A stretch of DNA of 6,521 bases, taken from contig JBAUMZ010000118.1 in the NCBI GenBank assembly GCA_049578985.1, forward strand, positions 1-6,521, written 5' to 3'. A program made the translations under genes and the position numbers. A model generated the notes under the pieces. The model saw only the letters and a list, made by a program, of their open reading frames with translations. It did not search any database and was not told the DNA's origin. The DNA comes from TH5896 sp049578985. Its GTDB lineage: Archaea; Thermoproteota; Nitrososphaeria; Nitrososphaerales; Nitrososphaeraceae. Positions 1-5,449 of this stretch are shown here, piece after piece; position 1 is the stretch's first letter; every line of letters begins with the position of its first letter.

Positions 1-193
1 TCAGTATTTTATTATAAAGGGTGGCTTTCATTAAGAAGTCTGCTGCTGATGCATGGTCACCCCAAGAAAAGAGAGCATCAGCCTCATCCATAAACTGAAC
101 AAACACTGCAGAATAAAGTTCCAACAAGGTATCTTTACCATCCTTCCTCATCTTACGCAATCTACTTTCTCTTTCTTCTGGGCTTATTGTCAT
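1..193 (-). CDS. Small helical hypothetical protein, C-terminus outside window
   Basis: The frame is open from an ATG at 193 on the minus strand to the left edge (64 codons, no stop inside the window). The peptide begins MTISPEERESRLRKM and continues as an acidic, amphipathic helical protein with a WGDHASAADF motif near residues 46-55. It shows no signal peptide, so a cytoplasmic location is likely. I recall similar short proteins in ammonia-oxidising archaea but no assigned function. The ATG was chosen because it gives a natural protein start and because a TATA-like GAATATTC lies 27 bp upstream, which fits a leaderless archaeal mRNA. The same frame stays open further upstream to 361, but that part resembles another family (SRPBCC) and has no usual ATG start. 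GTG at 322 is the only alternative that would make a longer fusion protein. Confidence 0.62.
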   Translation of the reverse strand, partial: MTISPEERESRLRKMRKDGKDTLLELYSAVFVQFMDEADALFSWGDHASAADFLMKATLYNKIL

Positions 194-216
194 AACGCAG
201 TCGCACTTTGCATTTT

Positions 217-224
217 GAATATTC
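217..224 (-). promoter_or_regulatory. Possible TATA element for the minus-strand gene starting at 193
   Basis: GAATATTC is centred about 27 bp before the ATG at 193, the distance expected for a leaderless archaeal promoter. The motif is a weak TATA match and lies in what looks like former coding sequence, so chance is quite possible. Confidence 0.25.
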
Positions 225-361
225 CCATCACGTTGAATTTCAAGGGGATTAGTACATTCAACTTCAAAAGTTTCCACTACTTTAGTTTCAACATCGTTAT
301 TCCTTCTGAAAGTAACCGTCACTTTTCTTTCATCATCAAGGGTATAAGACTCAATTGGTAA
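224..361 (-). pseudogene. SRPBCC/AHSA1-like domain remnant (C-terminal part)
   Basis: The minus-strand frame from 361 to 224 encodes 46 residues, including ESYTLDDERKVTVTF, TKVVETFEVE and TNPLEIQRDG. This is the pattern of the last strands and the start of the C-terminal helix of SRPBCC (START/AHSA1-like) proteins, where the motif normally continues as a GW(Q)xILxNFK helix. Here the similarity stops after RDG. Directly upstream is an in-frame TAG at 364-362, and there is no ATG; GTG at 322 is the first possible start. The piece is therefore cut at both ends. It lies in frame with the gene starting at 193, so a fused protein from GTG cannot be excluded, but a remnant is the simpler reading. 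Family assignment rests on remembered motif similarity. Confidence 0.5.
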
Positions 362-434
362 CTAATTATGTATATCTAATGAGGATAGTTAAAAAAAATC
401 GGGTGTGTTAAGTTGAATCGTACTCTATCTCGCT
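362..434. other. AT-rich junction between two divergent, 5'-truncated frames
   Basis: This 73-bp AT-rich stretch separates the SRPBCC remnant (minus) from the surface-protein remnant (plus). It includes an A8 run near 391-398. No start codon with a recognisable N-terminus exists on either side. In-frame stops close both frames at its borders: TAG at 364-362 on minus and TGA at 414-416 on plus. It may be the scar of a deletion or rearrangement; no insertion-sequence ends were seen. Confidence 0.4.
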
Positions 435-1520
435 ATGGGTAACGGTATTCTCGATAGCACACCGGCAGGCGATGATGTAGTTTTCTTTTATGATACATTG
501 GGTGCTGATATCATTCACGATGGGGCTGATAGAACATGTGGCACCCCAGCAACTGGGCCGCCAATTGGTGATGACATACAGGGAAGATACAGCGACACTC
601 CAAGAAGTCTTGGCAATATTCAGCCAATTGATCTTGTTGGTCATGACGATTGGAGTAATTTGGCTTATAATCTTCGTAATAATGCACAAGGGGATCTAGA
701 ACAGGAAGAACCAGAATTGACAGCAGAAGAAGCTCAAGTCATCGAATCATTCTGGGAACAGCATCTCAATGAAATATATAATAACAGGAATTTTACGTAC
801 TCAGTGAAATTTGTCTGTGTGCCAGAAGTTGGACAAGCAGATGGAGCAGTTATACCACAGGACTACCGGACAGTTGTGAATGTTCATAATTCTCACTCCT
901 CTAATGTGACCTTTGCGAAAAAGGCTGTAATTGCTCAAAGTGAGGATGAACCGCGGGGAAACATATCACAATTCGTACAAGACAGTTTGGGCCCGGATTA
1001 GGCGCTATCTATTGATTGTAATGACGTACTTGGTCTATTTGATAACGTGACATCATCTACAGGAGATGGCTTTGTTGTCCTCAAGTCTGATGTTAAGCTT
1101 GATGTTTCAGCAGTGTATACCACAAATGATTCAATTGAGGTTGAAAATATTAAACCAACTACTAGAAAAATAGGCGAATTATCAGACCTATCTATTAGAT
1201 TACCCGATAGGATCAGAGGATCCTGTCCTACTGGGCAAGGATCGTGTGTCTTTTATATAGAGATGGAAGTTACAAATCTTGCAGACGTGGATGCTAATTG
1301 ACCTTTTCAGACTCAAGTTCAGACTGATAATGGCCTGTCCACTACGGCCATCTTGCCATCAATTCTCGGTGAAGCAACAGAAACTGTAACAGTGCAAGTT
1401 GGACCTGGTAACAACTGTTTCAATCCTGATTGTGAGGCAAGAGCATTCGTGGATAATACTGACGTTATAGACGAGTCTGATGAAACCAATAATATAGACA
1501 CTAGACTGTACGGAGGATAA
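435..1520 (+). pseudogene. Broken secreted protein: metalloprotease-associated C-terminal region plus CARDB domain
   Basis: One reading frame runs from 435 to the TAA at 1518-1520, interrupted by TAG at 999-1001 and TGA at 1299-1301. On both sides of each stop the protein similarity continues without a frame change, so these are nonsense mutations. Order of parts: an Asp/Gly-rich segment (NGILDSTPAGDD, DGADRTC, TPATGPPIGDD) and GHDDWSNLAYN, of the kind found late in large secreted archaeal metalloprotease-like proteins. Next comes a domain with YSVKFVC, YRTVVNVHNSHSSNVTF, GPD/ALSIDCND and GDGFVVL...LDVSAVYT, which recurs in thaumarchaeal surface proteins. Last is a CARDB-type Ig-like domain (DLSIRLPD to VDESDETNN-like DNTDVIDESDETNN) with two Cys. 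No HExxH peptidase centre or signal peptide is present, and the frame closes at 414-416, so the N-terminal part is lost. ATG 435 is a codon inside the old protein and not a true start. Family names come from remembered motifs. Confidence 0.8.
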
Positions 1521-1741
1521 TAAACCAATTTCTCTACACTCATTTGTTAGAGGCCCAATAATGAAACAATTGTAGATATGAAAGAGAAGATAGCATAAGT
1601 TAAGCAAGAGGATTGGCAATAGACTCGATTGAATTTTCATCCGACTCCCTCTGAGCCCATAGAACCATGGACTAGACTTCTTTTTACTCCTTTTGCATGC
1701 CTTATGTATAATCTTTGAAGCGTAGAGGGCGATCTAAGAAA

Positions 1742-1779
1742 AACGTCAATTATAAAAAAAATAACGTCAATTATAAAAA
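1742..1779. repeat. 17-bp direct repeat, period 21 bp
   Basis: AACGTCAATTATAAAAA occurs at 1742-1758 and again, identical, at 1763-1779, separated by 4 bases. The 21-bp period equals two helical turns, so both copies face the same side of DNA. They lie between two gene remnants, with no intact downstream gene that they would obviously control. They could be old binding sites, a TATA-containing duplication or a slippage product. Confidence 0.8.
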
Positions 1780-1836
1780 TGATCACTGTAGTATTATGAT
1801 ATCACGAATTTGTCATCCAACTAAAAGAGATAAGGT

Positions 1837-1862
1837 TCGTGTTTCGTGGATTACAAACACGA
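1837..1862. repeat. 8-bp inverted repeat (hairpin)
   Basis: TCGTGTTT at 1837-1844 pairs perfectly with AAACACGA at 1855-1862 across a 10-base loop. No T-tract follows on the plus strand. It sits just upstream of the dehydrogenase remnant. Its role is unknown. Confidence 0.5.
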
Positions 1863-1889
1863 TACCAAATACACCTCCCGAAGGACGGT

Positions 1890-2128
1890 AGAGCAAAAAT
1901 TACACCTGGACATAATCATGGGCGGCACAAGCGGAGTTGGAGTTGGTCGGCAATTAGATTGCAAAGTTATACAATTGTGACGTAATTGCTACTGCAGGAA
2001 GTAAGGGGAAAATGGATAAATGCTTAGAGATTGGTGCAGACTATGTGGTTAATCACAGAGATGCTGATTGGCGATGCAATAATTTACCATTTCAATTATT
2101 CATACAAGTTCGGTATTTAAACAAGTAA
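1890..2128 (+). pseudogene. Fragment of medium-chain alcohol dehydrogenase / quinone oxidoreductase
   Basis: Three plus-strand frames together spell the nucleotide-binding core of a medium-chain dehydrogenase/reductase. RAKITPG (1890-1910) is in one frame, IIMGGTSGVGV (1912-1944) in the next, and IAKLYNCDVIATAGS...CLEIGADYVVNHRDADW (1958-2071) in the third. The GGTSGVGV piece is the glycine-rich Rossmann loop, and GADYVVNHR is the usual segment after it. There is an indel near 1911, another near 1945-1951, and an in-frame TAG at 1955-1957 where family members usually have Gln. After Trp at 2069-2071 the similarity fades and a TAA closes the frame at 2126-2128. Both the N-terminal catalytic domain and the C-terminal half are missing. 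It cannot make an active enzyme. The intact version was probably a zinc-type or quinone-type NAD(P)H oxidoreductase. Confidence 0.8.
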
Positions 2129-2255
2129 CCTTTGGTCCGATTCTACATTTATTAATGCAACACTTGGGGATTATTCGTAGCCAGAAAGTTACAGCTCCAA
2201 AAGGTATAGCGGCTGTTTGCAAGCAGGCAACCCACAACACATTGAATTGTTTTAA
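2083..2255 (+). other. Short coding-like stretch of unknown origin
   Basis: One plus frame is open from 2083 and encodes a protein-like segment, VFKQVTFGPILHLLMQHLG and then SQKVTAPKGIAAVCKQA, up to about 2229. It then runs antisense into the small gene at 2256. The only ATG is internal, and I do not recognise the family. It may be another gene scrap or chance. Confidence 0.2.
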
Positions 2256-2477
2256 CTATCCGCCGCTACACCCACCGCCATCATTCAGCCTATCCTTAAT
2301 CTTCTGTGCTGCGTCACCATGAATACCGCCTGCTTCTATATGTCTATCTAAGTTGTTATTTGCTCTGTCAAGGAATGCTGTTGGGCAGCAAGGCTGACAA
2401 GCATTAGCAACTGTAGGGGCTACTAAATATATTGCTAGTACACCAATGACCATTCCCACAAATATGGTCTTATTCAT
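2256..2477 (-). CDS. Small secreted Cys-rich protein
   Basis: This is a 73-residue protein with a clear signal peptide: MNK, a hydrophobic core at residues 5-20 and an AxA cleavage site (VANA) before Cys27. The mature part starts CQPCCPTAF, so three Cys (27, 30, 31) sit at its N-terminus, with a fourth at 70 in a Gly-rich tail (NDGGGCSGG). The middle (FLDRANNNLDRHIEAGGIHGD) is polar and probably helical. The Cys at +1 could suggest a lipoprotein, but the lipobox lacks the usual Leu, so secretion by signal peptidase I is more likely. Metal binding or disulfides are possible. I recall similar small exported proteins in ammonia-oxidising archaea but no known function. A TATA box lies about 47 bp upstream. 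It stands alone, surrounded by remnants. Confidence 0.8.
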   Translation of the reverse strand: MNKTIFVGMVIGVLAIYLVAPTVANACQPCCPTAFLDRANNNLDRHIEAGGIHGDAAQKIKDRLNDGGGCSGG

Positions 2478-2743
2478 ACTAATCTCTAAAGAATAAGTAT
2501 GTGATAGTTTCTACACAACAGTATATAGACATATTCTATAATCATTAAGGGGTAGGAGGGAACTCCTATAATCCCAGGTTCTGTTTGTTGATTAGCCAAG
2601 AAAGGTTACTAGTTAGAGAGTAACAAAGTCCTGAACTTGAAGATAATAACATATCACTAGTATTTTCTTGCAGTATCGGAATGTGTCCATTTCTTTGTTA
2701 TTAGAATAGAAAGTAGATATTCAATCCTTCGAGCCGCGGATTT
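2478..2743. other. Intergenic region with two small hairpins
   Basis: No gene was seen. Besides the TATA box at 2521-2529 there are two perfect 6-bp stems: TAGGAG-GGAA-CTCCTA at 2553-2568 (GNRA-type loop) and GTTACT/AGTAAC at 2605-2624 with an 8-base loop. They could belong to a small RNA, but no promoter or conservation supports one. Confidence 0.35.
2521..2529 (-). promoter_or_regulatory. TATA box for the secreted Cys-rich protein
   Basis: TCTATATAC on the minus strand is centred about 47 bp before the ATG at 2477. It predicts a transcription start near 2497 and a 5' leader of about 20 nt. Confidence 0.5.
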
Positions 2744-2953
2744 ATGTGTGCCAAATTCGGCAGAGACCCAAAAGAATTAGCAATAATAGACCAATTAAAT
2801 GGTATTACACGATTAATGTCAAGAGGGTCTGGGGTCGTGGGTGATATCACTAGTGAATTCAATCTTGCTTTCGAATCTAATCTTGGTCTAGTGGGAGCCA
2901 ACAAGAATTCAAGGATCTATTCTTATAGCCACAATAATCCTCAAAACTCCTAG
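2744..2953 (+). CDS. Doubtful 69-aa reading frame
   Basis: The frame starts at ATG 2744 (MCAKFGRDPKELAIIDQ) and ends at TAG 2951-2953. The section LNGITRLMSRGSGVVGDIT to NLGLVGANK reads like a real helical protein, and codons favour purines in position 1, as in true genes. The last 15 residues (SRIYSYSHNNPQNS) look random. In the next frame after 2935 a coding-like piece, LLAEKSGGVGTNETKFGM, continues to a TAG near 3005, so this may be a frameshifted remnant. I see no good TATA box at the right distance. The opposite strand is also open (2904-2701), so the open frame alone is weak evidence. I do not recognise the family. Confidence 0.3.
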   Translation: MCAKFGRDPKELAIIDQLNGITRLMSRGSGVVGDITSEFNLAFESNLGLVGANKNSRIYSYSHNNPQNS

Positions 2954-3204
2954 CCGAGAAGTCAGGTGGAGTGGGTACGAACGAAACTAAATTTGGCATG
3001 ATTTAGTTTATCGGAATTGGATTGTACTACTCATATCTCTAGTTACATAGCCTAGGATTGAAGCTCAGGCAGGGAGTCAATTACTAGCTATAAATGGCAA
3101 TATACTCTTATATTACAGCAAAATAAGATTTTTCTCGGAGTCTTTTTTCACTTAACTTAGATAAGCCAAATAGAAATAACCTAAGTAGGATTATCCAAAT
3201 GGAA

Positions 3205-3294
3205 AGCCGAATGTTTGCAATATTATTGACATTAGTGTCTATTCGGAATTATCACCATTATGATTCAGTTCCTATAAACATAGGACGTTCGGCT
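3205..3294. repeat. Inverted repeat flanking the promoter of the 166-aa gene
   Basis: AGCCGAATGT at 3205-3214 and ACGTTCGGCT at 3285-3294 match as inverted arms in 9 of 10 positions, 70 bp apart. The right arm lies between the TATA box and the TTG start. It could be a pair of operator half-sites or coincidence. Confidence 0.35.
3273..3278 (+). promoter_or_regulatory. TATA box setting a leaderless TTG start
   Basis: TATAAA is centred at 3275-3276. With the usual archaeal spacing, transcription starts at about 3302, right at the TTG at 3304. This supports TTG over the later ATG at 3364, which would cut the signal peptide. Confidence 0.6.
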
Positions 3295-3303
3295 GAATAA
3301 ACC

Positions 3304-3804
3304 TTGGCCTGCAAGAATAGTCTGCGGGAGCAAGGACCGGTTCTCACACTCCTGCTCCTATTAATGGGTTCGGTGGACTTGGGTTACACGAGTTGGGCGC
3401 AGGAGCAGGCGGCAAGACAAGGCTCCTCAACCGATATGGATAATCAAACAGAAAATCAGCTTAGCACGATAATTAAACTGTTGCAGGAGCAAAAAGAGGG
3501 AGGGATTGTCCATACATTCCTGACTGTCATTGTTTTTATGATGGGGCTGGCTTTCGTAATCTTGGGTTTGTACATTGGTCAGGAACACAATCTTTCTAAC
3601 CTCACGAAAAGACTCTACCTAGCAGCTTACTTCGCGCTTATTGTTCCTGTCACGGTAATTCTAATACGTCATATACAAATAACTCTGTCGTCAGGTCAGC
3701 TGGATGAGCCGAGACTATTTGTTACATTTCTGCTTCTCATTCCCGTTGCTGCCTCATATGTCCTAATGGCAATTAGGAGCAGACGCGAGATCTTTGGGCG
3801 TTAA
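3304..3804 (+). CDS. Membrane protein with signal peptide and three C-terminal membrane helices
   Basis: The protein has 166 residues and starts at TTG. An in-frame TAA at 3298-3300 rules out a longer protein, and the TATA box at 3273 fits a leaderless mRNA. Residues 1-31 form a signal peptide or anchor (SLREQG, then LTLLLLLMG, ending near SWAQ). A polar segment of about 35 residues follows, Gln-rich and with an NQT sequon. Then come three hydrophobic helices near 69-91, 104-122 and 138-157, and a short basic tail (RSRREIFGR). The basic end of the tail and the loop KR at 102-103 would help set topology. No catalytic motif or known family was recognised. The next gene starts 97 bp downstream on the same strand but has its own TATA box, so the two are neighbours rather than a tight operon. 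A role as a small sensor, channel or partner of a membrane complex is only speculation. Confidence 0.82.
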   Translation: MACKNSLREQGPVLTLLLLLMGSVDLGYTSWAQEQAARQGSSTDMDNQTENQLSTIIKLLQEQKEGGIVHTFLTVIVFMMGLAFVILGLYIGQEHNLSNLTKRLYLAAYFALIVPVTVILIRHIQITLSSGQLDEPRLFVTFLLLIPVAASYVLMAIRSRREIFGR

Positions 3805-3811
3805 TGAGTCT

Positions 3812-3865
3812 AGGACAGATACACTTTGGCCTTTATAAAATCCCAGATAGAGCTAGGTCTGTCCT
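3812..3865. repeat. Inverted repeat around the promoter of the 346-aa gene
   Basis: AGGACAGA at 3812-3819 and TCTGTCCT at 3858-3865 are perfect 8-bp inverted arms enclosing 38 bp that include the TATA box. It could work as an operator or, in RNA from the upstream gene, as a stem near its 3' end. Confidence 0.4.
3834..3840 (+). promoter_or_regulatory. TATA box for the 346-aa gene
   Basis: TATAAAA at 3834-3840 predicts transcription from about 3864 and a leader of about 38 nt before the ATG at 3902. Confidence 0.5.
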
Positions 3866-3901
3866 GCAATTGTCGCTAGCATGCCTGTCAAAGAGACATG
3901 A

Positions 3902-4942
3902 ATGCCAATGTGTTCGCGTCATTTTGCGTTAAATAGATACTTTCGAAAAAATCACCTGTTCAGCGTATGCGATTTACTTACAAGGATGAGGCCAGAGGAA
4001 TTCGTAGCTAAAAACGAAAAAGAACAGAATATAGAAAGATGGAGAATTCAAGACGTAATCGATGATAACCCGTTGATGCTTGGTGGTTGGCTTCTCACAA
4101 GTCTTGCTGTTGAATCTTATCTCGGAAATATCTATGCCACGAAAATCTTGCGAAAAGCCTTGATCAGGCTGGCTACACTCTACAAGTTCAAGGGAAACAA
4201 CTTCGATGGTTATATCCTTAGATGGGATCCAGTTTGTCGTGAAGACTGGGAATGCAGGGTGATAACAGATGGAACGTTACAGCCAGGAATGGAGCAGATA
4301 AAATACTCGAATAACTTCTTGGTCGGACAGGATAACAACTATTTATATTGTGCTCCGTCTACGGATCCACGCTATGTTCGTTTTAAGCCCCAAACAGATC
4401 CAGAATACGGAGCGTGGCTTGAGTTCTTTGATAAGTTTAGACGTATGGAGCCCTCCATGGACGAAATTGTTGGCCTTGTTTCGGGCTATTCTATGATATC
4501 TACCGACCAGATAATTCAATCTATGGTAAGGGAACAAGTACCCAAGCTGGCAGACTATTTGAACGCGCATGGATACATACTTCTGAGGCCCTGCGGAGGG
4601 TTCTCAGCCAGAGGAGCTTCAGGGGCTTCTCCAGTCTTTGAATTTCCAATTAATCGCGCCTTCAGTCGTATCACCGGTAGAATATTTTCTGCTTCTATTG
4701 GTTTCGAAGATGTGATGCGCAAGGCTAAAATGTGGCAGTGTATTGAGGGACCCACGAATTGGTGCACTATAGGAGGATTTGCCCTTTCTCCAGCCGTCAC
4801 CCTTTTACAGGGAGTGCTTGTTCTAATAGGCATATTTGCTGGTGAACCTTTTATTACTGCATCCTCGATCTCTTCGGTTCAACTTGGGCGTGTATATGGA
4901 TTAAGAGGTCGTTCAAAGATCACATTTGATATTTCCACATAA
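3902..4942 (+). CDS. 346-aa protein of unrecognised family
   Basis: The frame starts at ATG 3902, directly after an in-frame TGA at 3899-3901; ATG 3908 is an equal alternative. The first 30 residues are basic and may be an anchor-less or truncated N-terminus. Likely conserved motifs are LGGWLLTSLAVESY (60-73), FDGYILRWDP (101-110), EPSMDEIVGLVSGY (183-196) and HGYILLRPCGGFSARG (223-238), followed by FEFPINRAFSRITG (246-259). Helices alternating with such aromatic, Asp and Glu-bearing loops recall (alpha/alpha)-toroid or helical-hairpin enzymes, but no family could be named and no catalytic residue is claimed. A hydrophobic stretch at 294-313 (ALSPAVTLLQGVLVLIGIF) could be a membrane helix. 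The last 35 residues look less protein-like, so a late frameshift is possible. It lies in tandem after the 166-aa membrane protein, with its own promoter. Confidence 0.82.
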   Translation: MPMCSRHFALNRYFRKNHLFSVCDLLTRMRPEEFVAKNEKEQNIERWRIQDVIDDNPLMLGGWLLTSLAVESYLGNIYATKILRKALIRLATLYKFKGNNFDGYILRWDPVCREDWECRVITDGTLQPGMEQIKYSNNFLVGQDNNYLYCAPSTDPRYVRFKPQTDPEYGAWLEFFDKFRRMEPSMDEIVGLVSGYSMISTDQIIQSMVREQVPKLADYLNAHGYILLRPCGGFSARGASGASPVFEFPINRAFSRITGRIFSASIGFEDVMRKAKMWQCIEGPTNWCTIGGFALSPAVTLLQGVLVLIGIFAGEPFITASSISSVQLGRVYGLRGRSKITFDIST

Positions 4943-4946
4943 CTAT

Positions 4947-5002
4947 GGTCTATAATTCATTCAAAAGAAATCATACCATGGTAGTTTTAGGTCTATAATT
5001 CA
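4947..5002. repeat. 13-bp direct repeat with a palindrome between the copies
   Basis: GGTCTATAATTCA occurs at 4947-4959 and again at 4990-5002 (offset 43 bp). Between them lies the perfect 10-bp palindrome TACCATGGTA at 4974-4983. The set sits where the 346-aa gene and the minus-strand STAS-like frame converge, and the second copy contains the latter's TAG stop. It may be a terminator region, a scar of an insertion with target duplication, or chance. Confidence 0.6.
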
Positions 5003-5307
5003 GATAAATTGTTCTGAAAACAATGAAGAAGAAGGAAATCTTCTTCAGGCATGTTCTGTCCACTAGTTGCCGGAATAGGAGCTCCTGGAGGGAAAAGAAA
5101 TGCAAACTTTTCAACCCTTGCTTCATTATACAGAGATGATATGTTTTTGGTCCTCCATGATCCCACTAATTCCTCGCTAGGTTTGAACATGAATTTTCTT
5201 GTATCCACGAAGATCTTTTTTGCTCTCTTTTGTATTGCATAGCCAGCTAGGATATTATATTCCATCTAATTCAGGCTTTCGATATCTTCGTCATCAGTCT
5301 CGTTTTA
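4993..5307 (-). pseudogene. STAS/SpoIIAA-like protein with stops near its 5' end
   Basis: From ATG 5265 to TAG 4993 the minus strand encodes 90 residues: KKIFVDTRKFMF, EELVGSWRTKNISSLY, then ARVEKFAFLFPPG and ATSGQNMPEEDF. This is the strand-helix-strand pattern (LVDTR..F, then VxKxAFxxP) of small STAS/SpoIIAA-like proteins. Those usually have 30-40 residues before the VDTR motif; here there are about 16. The frame upstream reads TDDEDIESLN between a TAG at 5268-5266 and a TAA at 5307-5305, which resembles the missing helix. This suggests a gene broken by two nonsense mutations. The alternative is that TDDEDIESLN-TAG is the acidic C-terminus of an older upstream gene and the 90-aa protein is intact. 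No TATA box lies at the right distance from 5265. Family is a tentative recognition. Confidence 0.5.
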
Positions 5308-5413
5308 AGAAGGTTCCACTAGGGGATCACCAATTAGACCGTTGATAACGCGTAAGCGGGCAAAGGATGACTATTCTGCGTTCAATAATACATCTCAAAG
5401 TTAGGGTCTTGAA

Positions 5414-5422
5414 ATACTTAAT
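5414..5422 (+). promoter_or_regulatory. TATA/BRE promoter of the 181-aa secreted protein
   Basis: GAAA (5411-5414, BRE-like) followed by ATACTTAAT is centred about 32 bp before the ATG at 5450, predicting a 5' leader of only about 5 nt. Confidence 0.45.
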
Positions 5423-5449
5423 AACAACCTCGTCTGCAGATTTTTTACA

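Larger units (their letters stand above)
1521..1889. other. Non-coding stretch with a 17-bp direct repeat and one hairpin
   Basis: No convincing reading frame was found on either strand; open minus-strand frames near 1359-1640 are antisense to the CARDB remnant. The stretch holds a T-rich run at about 1678-1695 (possible archaeal terminator, weak), the direct repeat at 1742-1779 and a hairpin at 1837-1862. Confidence 0.6.
2954..3303. other. Non-coding stretch upstream of the membrane protein gene
   Basis: Apart from the short coding-like tail up to about 3005, no frame stands out on either strand. The right end carries the promoter and inverted repeat of the gene starting at 3304. A T-rich run near 3128-3149 could act as a terminator for something upstream. 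Confidence 0.5.

Noticed and set aside
53..361. Plus-strand 102-codon frame at the left edge
   Set aside because: The minus strand there reads as acid, helical and SRPBCC-like protein; the plus translation is Phe/Ser/Ile-rich antisense.
408..689. Minus-strand 93-codon frame
   Set aside because: It is antisense to well-recognised plus-strand protein sequence and has no family-like features.
435..1301. Recoding of the TAG and TGA as pyrrolysine or selenocysteine
   Set aside because: Two different stops are involved, no SECIS-like structure was seen, and the protein also lacks its N-terminus, so decay explains everything.
1319..1640. Minus-strand frames opposite the CARDB region
   Set aside because: The plus frame shows the CARDB pattern; these are shadows.
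1742..1779. CRISPR array
   Set aside because: There are only two copies with a 4-base spacer; array spacers are about 30-40 bases.
2701..2904. Minus-strand 67-codon frame
   Set aside because: Codon pattern favours the plus strand, and no start signals or family were seen.
5051..5242. Plus-strand 63-codon frame
   Set aside because: The minus strand carries the STAS-like pattern.
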